This document shows positions 37,183-45,494 of a stretch of DNA of 64,000 nucleotides, in pieces. How positions within the stretch are numbered: the stretch's first letter is position 1; the number at the start of each line of letters is the position of its first letter. Position numbers and translations under genes: made by a program. The stretch covers positions 1,674,001 to 1,738,000 of the forward strand of contig CBDEVI010000002.1 of the NCBI GenBank assembly GCA_965243625.1, in the 5' to 3' direction. The notes under the pieces were generated by a model. The model searched no databases. It was not told where the DNA came from and saw nothing but the letters and a program-made list of their open reading frames with translations. The DNA comes from JAJECS01 sp965243625. GTDB taxonomy: Bacteria; Chloroflexota; UBA11872.

Positions 37183-38288
37183 GCCACCCCGTACCGCTCG
37201 AGCGTCGCTTCGTTGATGGTCACGCCCAGGCCGGGCGCGTCGGACGGGCCGACCCAACCGGCGTCGAGCTCGAAGTCTTCGTAGGTCAGCTCGTGCCGGA
37301 TGGGCGACTCGGTCATGGCGTATTCGAGCACCTGTGTGTTCGGCACGGCCGCCAGCACGTGCAGCGAGGCCGCGATCGACACGCCGGTCTTGAAGGTGTG
37401 GTTCACAAAGCCGCGCTGATGGCGGGCCGCGAGCCGCCCAATCTCAACCATGGTGGTAATGCCGCAGCGGCCCGGGTCGGCCTGCACCCAGTCCAGCCCG
37501 CCCACGAGGATCAGCTCTTCGAAATCGAGCAGGCGGGACTCTGACTCGCCGCCGGCGATCGGGATCTCGCTCACCGCCGAGAGCTTGCCGTAGCCGGCGA
37601 CGTCCTCAGGGTGCAGCGGTTCCTCCAGCCAGAAGGGCCGGTACTCGGCGAACTGGCGGGTGCGAACCAGGGCGGTGCGCCAGTCCCACGGCTGACCCGC
37701 GTCCACCATCAGGTCCACGTCGTCGCCCAGGCCCCGCCGAGCCTCGCGGACGAGGGCGATGTCGTTGGCTTCGCTCTGCCCCATGGGTCCCCAGCCAAAC
37801 TTCGCCGCCGTGAACCCGCGGTCGGCCAGGCGCGCCGCCAGCTCGTAGGTGTCCGCGGGCGTGTCCTGGAACAGCACCGACGCGTAGGCGCGTACCTGCC
37901 GCTGCGCGGCGCCGAACAGCCGGTGGATCGGCTGACCGTAGGCCTTGCCCGCGATGTCCCACAGCGCGATGTTGACCCCGGCCACCGCATGGGCGCCGGC
38001 GCCGTAGCGCGTGTAGTACTGGGTGAGGTCGTAGATGCGCTGCATGCACGCGTCGATCGACAGCGGATCGGAACCCTCCAGCGCGCTCGCCAGGCCGCGC
38101 GTGATGCCGTTCGACAGCGGCGCCTCGACGGCCGCCCGAACCACGGTCGGCGCCGAGTCCACCTCACCCCAGCCCGTGATGCCGGCGTCGGTCTCGATGC
38201 GAATCAGGCACGTGTCCTGCGTGCCGTCGGCGGCGGTGGTGACGTCGGGCAGTCGGAGAACGATGGCCTGGACGGAGGTGATCTTCAT
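37179..38288 (-). CDS. Enolase-superfamily dehydratase/racemase
   Basis: 369 residues, mandelate racemase/muconate lactonizing family. Mg ligands are visible as DAGQPWDW, EEPLHPED and GGESESR, and a late His in VNHTFKTG. On the second barrel strand the motif is AAKFGWGP: the first KxK lysine is present but the second position is Gly. That suggests a subgroup that acts as a sugar-acid dehydratase using the Lys or the His, not a mandelate-type racemase. ATG 38288 (MKITSVQA) is chosen over an upstream longer reading. Third gene of a minus-strand set with an esterase-like and a DapA-like gene. Confidence 0.86.
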   Translation of the reverse strand: MKITSVQAIVLRLPDVTTAADGTQDTCLIRIETDAGITGWGEVDSAPTVVRAAVEAPLSNGITRGLASALEGSDPLSIDACMQRIYDLTQYYTRYGAGAHAVAGVNIALWDIAGKAYGQPIHRLFGAAQRQVRAYASVLFQDTPADTYELAARLADRGFTAAKFGWGPMGQSEANDIALVREARRGLGDDVDLMVDAGQPWDWRTALVRTRQFAEYRPFWLEEPLHPEDVAGYGKLSAVSEIPIAGGESESRLLDFEELILVGGLDWVQADPGRCGITTMVEIGRLAARHQRGFVNHTFKTGVSIAASLHVLAAVPNTQVLEYAMTESPIRHELTYEDFELDAGWVGPSDAPGLGVTINEATLERYGVA

Positions 38289-38341
38289 GGCGAGGTCTCT
38301 GGCTGGGGGCGGGGCATTGTGACCGATGCCCACGCCGGTCG

Positions 38342-39241
38342 TCAGGCGCGCAACAGCGGCTGCAAGTTCTCCAGGATCACGTCCAGCTCCGCGTGATCGT
38401 GGGCGTCGGGCTGGAGCGCACCCGGCTGACGCATGCGGGCCGACGTAAACACGCCTCGCCGGACCAGCACTTCCTTTAGCAACGGTGTTTCCAGCAGCAC
38501 CGACAAATTGATGAGCGGCAGCAGTTGGTTGAAGATTTCGCGCGCGCCGGCCGTGTCGCCCTGCTGCCAGGCCTCCCAGACCTGCACGTGCACGTCCACC
38601 GTGTCGGCGGCGGGCATGAATCCGGTCGCGCCGCGCGCCAGCTCCGACAGCATCCAGCGGCCGTAGTAGCCGCCGAACACGCCCACCGAACCTTCCGGCA
38701 GCGCCTCCAGCACGCCGGTGATGTAGTGCGCGCTCGGGTGCATTTCCTCTTTGATGTAGTGCACCGACTCGATGTCGCGCACCAGGCCGGCCAGGAACTC
38801 GGCGTCCATGCCCGCCTGGGAGTGCTGCACGAACAGCGGCAGCCCGGCGGCCCGCGCGATGCCCGCGTAGTAGTCCCGCAGCTCCTCCGGCCGACCCGGT
38901 GACAGGATTGGCGGCAGGGCCATCACCGCGCTGGCGCCGGCGTGCGCGGCGTGCTCGGCGTAGACCGCCGCCTGGGCGCCGCTGGCCGACGCGACCCCCG
39001 CAACCACGGGAACGGCGCCCGCGGCCGCGGCGACGACCGCCTCGACCCCGGCGCGACGCTCGTCGTCCGTCAGGTATTGAAACTCGCTGGCAATGGCGGG
39101 GAATACGACGCCGTGAACGCCCGCCCGCCGGCAGAACTCCACTTCGGCCGCCAGCGCGTCGAGATCGAGCCGGTCCGCGTCGTCGAACGGCGACTGCAAG
39201 ACGGGGAAGACGCCCCGCATGCGCGCCTCGTCGCTAGGCAT
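38342..39241 (-). CDS. DapA/NAL-superfamily aldolase
   Basis: 299 residues, dihydrodipicolinate synthase/N-acetylneuraminate lyase fold. The Schiff-base lysine is in VHYIKEEMHP. The strand that normally carries YN.P with the proton-relay Tyr reads LFVQHSQAG, so that Tyr is absent. It probably makes or splits a 2-keto sugar acid rather than dihydrodipicolinate. It starts with an 8-nt overlap of the esterase gene and ends 53 nt before the dehydratase start, so the three are an operon. Confidence 0.84.
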   Translation of the reverse strand: MPSDEARMRGVFPVLQSPFDDADRLDLDALAAEVEFCRRAGVHGVVFPAIASEFQYLTDDERRAGVEAVVAAAAGAVPVVAGVASASGAQAAVYAEHAAHAGASAVMALPPILSPGRPEELRDYYAGIARAAGLPLFVQHSQAGMDAEFLAGLVRDIESVHYIKEEMHPSAHYITGVLEALPEGSVGVFGGYYGRWMLSELARGATGFMPAADTVDVHVQVWEAWQQGDTAGAREIFNQLLPLINLSVLLETPLLKEVLVRRGVFTSARMRQPGALQPDAHDHAELDVILENLQPLLRA

Positions 39242-40019
39242 CGTCGTCGATTTCGAGCGGCATGGCTCGTCGACCCTGGTAGCCGTAGTCCGCCATCAGC
39301 GTGGATTCGTCGCGCCAGCGCTCGCCGGTGCGCTCCAGGCGCTTGGTCTTGATGGCCAGCCCGGAGCAGGTCTGGGCCAGCGTCTGGAAGATCGTGTGAG
39401 CGACCAGCCGGTGCCCCAGGTCGTTGGCGTGCACGCCGTCGTAGTGCACCATCCACGCCGCGCCACCGTAGGCGTTGTAGACGTCGCTGAAGAGGCAGTC
39501 GGTCGCGTGGGCGACCTGCTCGGTGACGAGGTTGTACGTCTGAAACACCTCGTGGCTGCCCTCCTGAAAGTGCTCTCCGAGGCCAAAGTCGGTCATGTAG
39601 TAGGGCCCCGGCAGCACGATCAGCGGATCGCACCCCGCCCGCACCTGCTCGATTACCTCCGTCAGCTCGGTGCGGAACATCTCGGTCGGGGTGCCGCCGC
39701 GGGCGTCGTTCAGGCCGTAGGAAATCACCAGCAGGTCGGGATCGTGGTCGATTACGTGCTTCTGCACGCGCTCGTTGGCCGCCGGCTTGCCGGAGTAGGA
39801 GTAGCAGGGCACGCGCGTCGAGATGACGTTCGCCCCAATGCCGGTGTTCACCAACTCGACGGGTTCATCCTGGAAGTCCGAGATCAGCGCGGCCAGCACA
39901 TGGGGCCAGCTGCGCTCGCGCACCGAGCTCCAACCGCCGGCGGTGGTGCTTTCGCCAAGCGTGACCAGCTTGCGGAACGGCTCGGGGTGCCAATCGCGTG
40001 GAGCTTCGTGATGCGACAC
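39234..40019 (-). CDS. SGNH/GDSL hydrolase
   Basis: 261 residues. Block I reads TLGESTTAGGW with Ser in GES, block III is YGLND, and block V DGVHANDLGH gives the Asp-His pair. Likely a lipase/esterase/deacetylase for a small or carbohydrate ester. GTG 40019 (VSHHEAP) is the best start because the longer reading runs across the divergent gene. First of a three-gene operon. No clear signal peptide. Confidence 0.83.
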   Translation of the reverse strand: MSHHEAPRDWHPEPFRKLVTLGESTTAGGWSSVRERSWPHVLAALISDFQDEPVELVNTGIGANVISTRVPCYSYSGKPAANERVQKHVIDHDPDLLVISYGLNDARGGTPTEMFRTELTEVIEQVRAGCDPLIVLPGPYYMTDFGLGEHFQEGSHEVFQTYNLVTEQVAHATDCLFSDVYNAYGGAAWMVHYDGVHANDLGHRLVAHTIFQTLAQTCSGLAIKTKRLERTGERWRDESTLMADYGYQGRRAMPLEIDDDA

Positions 40020-40050
40020 GCCAGTAGTCCTCTTCCGACGGGCGCGCCGA

Positions 40051-40061
40051 GTGTGGCACAC
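40051..40061. promoter_or_regulatory. Candidate operator between divergent operons
   Basis: GTGTG-G-CACAC, an exact 5-1-5 inverted repeat in the middle of the 82-nt divergent gap (40020-40101). It is suitably placed to control both the esterase operon and the isomerase operon. No regulator gene is nearby. Short palindromes also occur by chance in GC-rich DNA. Confidence 0.25.
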
Positions 40062-40101
40062 GCCGTACGATGATCCGGCACACCTGGGGAGCTTGCCGGA
40101 C

Positions 40102-40965
40102 ATGCTGATCGGTGTCGCAGGCGCATTGCCGGACCGTCCGGCGGACATAGCGCCGCCGGACGTGCGCCGTCTCGCCGAATTGGGGCTGCAAGGCACGAAC
40201 GTCAAGCTGGGCGGCCCGGGCGAGGCCAGCGACGCAGACCTTCGGCACGCGCGCCGTGTCATTGCCGACGCGGGCCTGGTCATCGCCCAGTCCAACGGCA
40301 CGTACGGATCGCTCGTCGGGCACAGTGACGCCGACCGCCGCCATGGAATCGACGGCCTGATCGCCCACATGCATGCGACGACGGTCCTTGGCGCGCGCAC
40401 GTGCTACGTCCGGCCCGGCGGGCTCAATCCCAACGGCCCATGGTTTGGCCACCCGGACCATCATCAGGACGCCACGTTCGACCGTGCGCTGGACAGCCTG
40501 CGCCTTGCCACCCGGGCCGCCGAGGATCTCGGGGTAGTGCTGGCCTTCGAGGGCCACGTGCTGTCGACGATTGACCGCCCGGAGCGCGTCGCGGCGATCC
40601 TTGACGCCATCGACTCGCCCGCCCTCACCTTCAATCTCGATCCCGTGAATTTCATCGGCAGCATTTGGGATGCTTGGCGTGCCGACGCGGTGTTCGATCG
40701 CCTGGTCGACGGTGCGCGAGGTCGGATTGTGACCGCGCACTGGAAGGACTTCACCGTTCTGGAGGAGCTCGTGTTGCACGTCGACGAGGTCACGCCGGGA
40801 CGAGGCATCGTCGACCACGCGCGGTGGCTGCAGCGACTCAACGACGCGCAACCAGAAGCCTGGGTGCTGCTGGAGCACCTGACGCTCGACCAGCTTGCGC
40901 CCGCCAAGCAGGCCGTTGATGCCGCCATGGCCCGCGCTGGTCTGTCCTGGGACCCGGCGCCGTGA
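40102..40965 (+). CDS. Sugar phosphate isomerase/epimerase (xylose-isomerase-like TIM barrel)
   Basis: About 287 residues. LAFEGHVLST, LTFNLDPVNFIGS and VTAHWKDF give the Glu, Asp and His/Lys positions expected for metal binding in this fold. ATG 40102 (MLIGVAGAL) has GGGAG upstream and starts the first strand; an ATG at 40051 is also in frame. Its TGA overlaps the GTG of the SDR gene. It is not a close copy of the 36388 isomerase. Substrate unknown, probably a sugar or sugar acid. Confidence 0.8.
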   Translation: MLIGVAGALPDRPADIAPPDVRRLAELGLQGTNVKLGGPGEASDADLRHARRVIADAGLVIAQSNGTYGSLVGHSDADRRHGIDGLIAHMHATTVLGARTCYVRPGGLNPNGPWFGHPDHHQDATFDRALDSLRLATRAAEDLGVVLAFEGHVLSTIDRPERVAAILDAIDSPALTFNLDPVNFIGSIWDAWRADAVFDRLVDGARGRIVTAHWKDFTVLEELVLHVDEVTPGRGIVDHARWLQRLNDAQPEAWVLLEHLTLDQLAPAKQAVDAAMARAGLSWDPAP

Positions 40966-41705
40966 CGTCGCTTGACGGACGGGTCGTAGTCATCACCGGC
41001 GGCGCCTCGGGTATCGGCGGCGCCACCGCGCGGCTCTGCGCGGCGCGTGGCGCGCGCGTGGTGATCGGCGACGTGGACGACGCCAAGGGCGAACCCCTGG
41101 CACGGGAGCTCACCGAGTCGGGTCTGACTGCCACGTTCGCGCACGTTGACGTCACGCGAGAGGCCGACTGCGAACGCCTGGTCCAGACCGCAACCGCCGG
41201 CTTCGGGCCGCTGGACGTCCTCATTACCTGCGCCGGAATCCTGCAGGGCGCCTTCGTCGAATTTGCGGAATTGGAGCTCGCCACGTTCGAGCGGGTCCAG
41301 GACGTGAACGTGCGGGGCACCTTCCTTTGCATGAAGCATGCCGTGGCGGCCATGGGCGACCGCGGCGGCACGATCCTGCTGGTCGCCTCGGGCGCCGGCG
41401 TGACCAGCCGCAGCTCATCCGTGGCCTATGGCACCAGCAAAGCCGCCGTTCACGGCCTGGGCTTCATCGCGCCGAACCACGTGGCAGGACGCCCCATCCG
41501 CATCAACACCGTGTGTCCGTCGATCGTGGACACGCCGCTCAAGCGGGCCAACGTCGAGGACGAGGGTCGGGCGCGCGGGTGGTCGCGTGCGGAGATCGAC
41601 GCTGCCCAGCAGCAACTCCGCGATCCGGAGGGCGTGGCCCGCGTCCTGGCCTTCCTCGCGTCCGACGAGGCCGACTACGTGCGCGGAACCGTGTTCACGG
41701 CGTGA
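40962..41705 (+). CDS. SDR family oxidoreductase
   Basis: 247 residues, classical short-chain dehydrogenase. TGGASGIGG is the NAD(P) loop with Asp/Val following (GDVDDAK suggests NAD preference); LLVASGAGVTSRSSSVAYGTSK gives the Ser region, Tyr and Lys. GTG start and stop overlap both neighbours (GTGA at 40962 and 41702), so the three genes are strictly coupled. It likely oxidises or reduces a sugar acid between isomerase and aldolase. Confidence 0.88.
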   Translation: MTSLDGRVVVITGGASGIGGATARLCAARGARVVIGDVDDAKGEPLARELTESGLTATFAHVDVTREADCERLVQTATAGFGPLDVLITCAGILQGAFVEFAELELATFERVQDVNVRGTFLCMKHAVAAMGDRGGTILLVASGAGVTSRSSSVAYGTSKAAVHGLGFIAPNHVAGRPIRINTVCPSIVDTPLKRANVEDEGRARGWSRAEIDAAQQQLRDPEGVARVLAFLASDEADYVRGTVFTA

Positions 41706-42631
41706 AAGAGCTCTACCCGCTCACGGGCGTCGTGCCGATCGTCAACACGCCCTTCACCGACGACGACACGCTCGACGTCGCATCGCTCGAACGCCTGCTC
41801 GAGGAAGGCATCGCCGACGGCGTGAGCGGATTCATCGTTCCCGCGGTGGCGAGCGAGGTCGCCAAGCTCACACCCGACGAGCGGCACGTCTACGTGCGCG
41901 AGGTGTTGCGCATCGTGGGCGGGCGCGTCACCGTCGTGGCCGGCGCCAGCGATCCCGACGCGCGGCGGGCGCGAGCGCTGGCCGAGGACGCCGTGGCGCT
42001 TGGCGTCGAAGGAGTCCTCTGTGCCGTGCCTGTGCCGCTGATCGAGGACCACGACGGCGCCGTGGACTACTTCCGCGAGGTCGCCCGCGCCGGCATGCCC
42101 ATGCTCATGATTCAAGACCTGCACTGGGGCGGATACGGCATGGCCCGCCGCACGCTCATGCAGCTCTGGGACGAGCTGGACTCATTCCGCTGTCTCAAGC
42201 TTGAAACCGTGCCGTCGGGCGCCAAGACTTCTGAGCTCATCGCCGCGACCGACGACCGGCTCACCATCGGCTGCGGCTGGTCGCTGCCACAGTTCATCGA
42301 GGCGCTCGATCGCGGCACGCACTTCACGACCACCACGGCCATCAACCGGCCCTTCGTCCACGTCTTTCGGCTGCACCAGGCCGGTCGCCGCGACGAGGCT
42401 CGCGAGCTGTTCCATCGCGTGGTGCCGTTCCTCGCCTTCGCGCACCAGTACATCGACATCTCGATCCATTTCTACAAGCGCTACTGCGTGCGCCGGGGCC
42501 TGTTCGCCACCACCCGCGTGCGCGAGCCGATCATGCCGTTCGACACGCATCACGAGCGGGTCGCGGGCGAGTTGATCGAGTTGATTTGCGAGATCGAGGA
42601 CGAGCTGGGACGGGCCGGCGAAGGCCTTTGA
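41702..42631 (+). CDS. DapA/NAL-superfamily aldolase, second copy
   Basis: 309 residues. ITPF-type start (VVPIVNTPFTDDD), Schiff-base Lys in RCLKLETVPSG, and the Tyr strand reading LMIQDLHWGG, so as in the first copy the YN motif is lost. GTG 41702 (VKELYPL) overlaps the SDR stop; the frame is open upstream only as shadow. A keto-sugar-acid aldolase or dehydratase is likely. Palindromic repeats follow the stop. Confidence 0.83.
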   Translation: MKELYPLTGVVPIVNTPFTDDDTLDVASLERLLEEGIADGVSGFIVPAVASEVAKLTPDERHVYVREVLRIVGGRVTVVAGASDPDARRARALAEDAVALGVEGVLCAVPVPLIEDHDGAVDYFREVARAGMPMLMIQDLHWGGYGMARRTLMQLWDELDSFRCLKLETVPSGAKTSELIAATDDRLTIGCGWSLPQFIEALDRGTHFTTTTAINRPFVHVFRLHQAGRRDEARELFHRVVPFLAFAHQYIDISIHFYKRYCVRRGLFATTRVREPIMPFDTHHERVAGELIELICEIEDELGRAGEGL

Positions 42632-42635
42632 TTCC

Positions 42636-42730
42636 GGTGGGGCGGGTTTGAAACCCGCCCCTACACCAGACGTCCAGCGCGCCTCGAGGTCTGACCGGAC
42701 TGGATTCCGGCTTTCGCCGGAATGACGGAG
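42636..42730. repeat. One CGCCCCTAC palindrome and one GGATTCC repeat between convergent genes
   Basis: GGTGGGGCGGGTTT-G-AAACCCGCCCCTACACC (42636-42667) is near-identical in core to 32764-32800. GGATTCCGGCTTTCGCCGG (42701-42730 with GAATGACGGAG) follows. The gap 42632-42747 is between convergent stops, so the first may be a two-way terminator. Confidence 0.8.
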
Positions 42731-42747
42731 GGGCTTGGCAGGGGCCG

Positions 42748-44073
42748 CTACCGCGTGACTGGCCGGCCCTGTGCCAGAGCCGTCAAGACGTCGTCGGCGG
42801 CATCCAGCGTGCGGTCGATGTCGCTTTCCGTATGCGCCGCCGAGATGTGATTGCGCTTTAGGGCCATGGGAATCATGTAGAAGCCGCGCTCCAGCATGCC
42901 GCGGTGAAAGTCGATGTACATCTCGTCGTCGTTGCGCAGCAGGTCGCGATAGGAAGTCGCCGGCCGGGACATGAAGTAGGTCACGAACACCGAGCCGAAC
43001 TGGCTGGCGAACGCCTCGATGCCCAGCCGCTCGATGATGTCGTCGAGCCCCCGCCGCATGCGTTCTCCCAGGTCGAATAGGCGCTCGTAGAGCCCCGGCT
43101 GCTCGAGCGCCTCGATCGTGGACAGGCAAGCCGCCATCGCCAGCGGGTGCCCGTTGAAGGTGCCCGAGAAGTACACGTCGCCGTCGGCCGTATTGAAGTG
43201 CTGCATCAGGTCGCGCCGGCCGCAGATCGCCGCGCACGGGTAGCCGTTGGCCATGGCCTTGCCCAGCGTGGTCAGGTCCGGAGTGATGCCGGTGATGGCC
43301 TGAAAGCCGCCCAGCGCGTGCCGAAAGCCCGTGACCACCTCGTCGAACACCAGCACGACCCCATGCTCCTGGGTCAGCGCTCGCAGGCGTGTGAGGAACT
43401 CCTGCTCGGGCATGACCACGCCGATCGCGTGGGGAATGGGTTCCAGGATCACGGCCGCGATTTCGTGGCCCCGCTCGGCCATCAGGCCCTCCAACGCCTC
43501 CAGGTCGTTCCACTCCAGCACGATCAGCTCGGCATGAACGTCCGGCAGGATGCCGGACGACAGCGGGTCCAGCCGGCCCACGCGGTCGGCAGGCGAGATC
43601 ACGTTCGCGAGCAGGTGGTCGTGCCAGCCGTGAAAGTGCCCCTGAAACTTGACGATCGCGCGGCGGCCGGTGGCCCCGCGCGCCACTCGCACGGCGTGGT
43701 AGGTGGCCTCGGATCCCGAGGTGCAAAACAGCACCTGCTCGGCAGAGGGCACGTGCTCCACGACCTTCTCGGCCGCCTGGATCTCCAACTCGCTGGTCCC
43801 GATTCCCGTGAGGTCCAGCGTGCGCTGCTGCTCGGCCACCCCGGCGGCCACACCTGGATGCGCGTGCCCCAGGATGATCGGGCCGAACGCGGCGTTGTAG
43901 TCGAGGTAGCTGTTGCCGTCCACGTCGTGGAGGTAGGCGCCCTCCGCGCCGGACCAGACGATCTGCGGCTCGACCTTCCGCAGCGACGTGTTGACCCCGC
44001 CCGGGATCACCTGTCGCGCGCGATCGAACAGGGCCGCGGATGCGGCGCGAGGCAATGTTGATTCCTGCGTCAT
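42748..44073 (-). CDS. Class III aminotransferase, glutamate-1-semialdehyde aminomutase-like
   Basis: 441 residues. The PLP lysine lies in LTTLGKAMANGYPCAA; VLVFDEVVTGFR contains the PLP Asp; VIPGGVNTSLRK and FHGWHDHL resemble GSAM. It is longer at the C-terminus, and lies among sugar catabolism genes rather than haem genes, so it may transaminate a sugar- or amino-acid semialdehyde; it could still be HemL. ATG 44073 (MTQESTL) begins the conserved region. Divergent from yebC. Confidence 0.82.
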   Translation of the reverse strand: MTQESTLPRAASAALFDRARQVIPGGVNTSLRKVEPQIVWSGAEGAYLHDVDGNSYLDYNAAFGPIILGHAHPGVAAGVAEQQRTLDLTGIGTSELEIQAAEKVVEHVPSAEQVLFCTSGSEATYHAVRVARGATGRRAIVKFQGHFHGWHDHLLANVISPADRVGRLDPLSSGILPDVHAELIVLEWNDLEALEGLMAERGHEIAAVILEPIPHAIGVVMPEQEFLTRLRALTQEHGVVLVFDEVVTGFRHALGGFQAITGITPDLTTLGKAMANGYPCAAICGRRDLMQHFNTADGDVYFSGTFNGHPLAMAACLSTIEALEQPGLYERLFDLGERMRRGLDDIIERLGIEAFASQFGSVFVTYFMSRPATSYRDLLRNDDEMYIDFHRGMLERGFYMIPMALKRNHISAAHTESDIDRTLDAADDVLTALAQGRPVTR

Positions 44074-44162
44074 TGGCTGGGGCTCCGGTGACTCCGCGCC
44101 AGCATAGCCCGCGTCCGCCTGCGGTGACGGAAGGTACGCACAAACAGCGAACAACGCTATCC

Positions 44163-44168
44163 TATACT
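44163..44168 (+). promoter_or_regulatory. Candidate -10 box of yebC
   Basis: TATACT at 44163-44168, inside one of the few AT-richer spots (GCTATCCTATACTTCG), about 37 nt before ATG 44206. No good -35 at 16-18 nt. It is a weak guess. Confidence 0.3.
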
Positions 44169-44205
44169 TCGAGAAATCCCGCGCGGCTCCCTGGGGGTGC
44201 AGGCA

Positions 44206-44961
44206 ATGTCCGGCCATTCCAAGTGGTCGCAAATCAAGCGCCAGAAAGCCGCCAACGACGCGAAGCGCGGGCAGCTGTACACCAAGATCGGGCGCGAGAT
44301 CACGGTGGCCGTGCAAGACGGCGGTCCCGACCCCAGCGGGAACTTCCGGCTCGAGCAGGCGCTCGCCAAGGCCCGCGCCGCCAACATGCCGAAGGACACG
44401 ATCGAGCGCTCGATCCAGCGCGGGTCCGGTGGCGGTCCGGGCGAGGGCGCCTCGCTCATCGAGCTCACCTACGAGGCCTACGGTCCCGCGGGCGTCGGGC
44501 TGCTGATCGAAGTGGTCACGGACAATCGCAATCGCGCCGTTGCCGAGGTCCGCAATGCCGTGGGAAGTCTCGGGGGCAGGTTTGCCGACTCCGGCTCGGT
44601 GGCCTGGCAGTTCGAGGCGCGCGGCAGCCTTGCGGTCGCGGTCGGTGACGCCGATCCGGAGGAGATCGAGTTGACGGCCATCGATGCCGGCGCCCTGGAC
44701 GTCGAGGCGGCCAACGGCACGGTGCACGTGTCCACGCCGGCGGCGGACCTGGCGCGCATGCGCCGCGAGCTCAGCGATGCCGGATACCGGATCACCTCCG
44801 CCGATCTCGTCCATGAGCCGACGACCCCCATGCCGCTGGATGCGGTGCAGGCGGCGCGGGCCATGCGCATGGCGGAAGCGCTGGAGGAACTCGACGACGT
44901 GCAGCGCGTCTACACCACGTTGGAGATCAGCGACGAGCTGCTCGCGCAGCTGGCTTCCTAA
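44206..44961 (+). CDS. yebC: YebC/PmpR family regulator or translation factor
   Basis: 251 residues. MSGHSKWSQIKRQKAANDAKRG is the invariant N-terminus; GGPDPSGNFRLEQALAKARAANMPKDTI and the later YEAYGPAGV follow family order. YebC binds DNA and acts as a regulator; recent work also links the family to relief of ribosome stalling. ATG 44206 preferred to ATG 44197, which adds only three residues. It heads the ruvC-ruvA-ruvB cluster (23 nt gap to ruvC). Confidence 0.94.
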   Translation: MSGHSKWSQIKRQKAANDAKRGQLYTKIGREITVAVQDGGPDPSGNFRLEQALAKARAANMPKDTIERSIQRGSGGGPGEGASLIELTYEAYGPAGVGLLIEVVTDNRNRAVAEVRNAVGSLGGRFADSGSVAWQFEARGSLAVAVGDADPEEIELTAIDAGALDVEAANGTVHVSTPAADLARMRRELSDAGYRITSADLVHEPTTPMPLDAVQAARAMRMAEALEELDDVQRVYTTLEISDELLAQLAS

Positions 44962-44984
44962 AGTCCCGCCAGGTTGCGGCTTGT

Positions 44985-45494
44985 ATGCCTGATCTGGTGA
45001 CGCTGGGAATCGATCCCGGGACGGCGCGCTGCGGCTTCGGCATCGTCGCCGGACCGCACCGTGCGCGGGCGTTGGACTCGGGCTGTATCACCACGCGGGC
45101 CAAAGATCCGCTTGGGACCCGCCTGGCAACCATCCGGGACGCGCTCGCTGAGCTCATCGAGCGCTATCCCGTCACCGACATTGCGCTCGAGCGCCTGGGG
45201 TACGCCCGCCGCCTGACAGCCGCCGCGCAAGTCGCCTACGCCACCGGCGTGGTGCACCTGGTGGCGGCCGACCGTGGGCTGCCCGTGGAGGAGTACGCGC
45301 CGAAGGAGATCAAGCTGGCCGTGGCGGGCTATGGCGCCGCCGAGAAGGACGCCGTGCAAGCCATGGTGGTCCGGCTGCTGCGCATGGCCGCGCCGCCGAC
45401 TTCCGACCACGCCGCCGACGCGCTGGCGACGGCAATCTGCCACCAGCACTCGATCGGCGCGCGCACGCTCGAGCGCACGCTGGGCGTCCGATGA
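44985..45494 (+). CDS. ruvC: Holliday junction resolvase RuvC
   Basis: 169 residues. It cuts four-way junctions at consensus sites. Catalytic Asp in GIDPGTARCGFG, Glu in IALERLGY, and the Asp pair in SDHAADALA; the middle KEIKLAVAGYGAAEKDAVQ is typical. ATG 44985; its TGA overlaps ruvA ATG (45491). Unusually, the second motif reads ALERLGY with few of the more common phenylalanines. Confidence 0.93.
   Translation: MPDLVTLGIDPGTARCGFGIVAGPHRARALDSGCITTRAKDPLGTRLATIRDALAELIERYPVTDIALERLGYARRLTAAAQVAYATGVVHLVAADRGLPVEEYAPKEIKLAVAGYGAAEKDAVQAMVVRLLRMAAPPTSDHAADALATAICHQHSIGARTLERTLGVR

Noticed and set aside
42748..44073. HemL as the definite assignment for the aminotransferase
   Set aside because: Motifs fit, but neighbours are catabolic and no haem gene is close; left as GSAM-like.
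42182..44143. 653-residue minus frame across the aldolase and aminotransferase genes
   Set aside because: Composite shadow; runs through two real genes of other frames.
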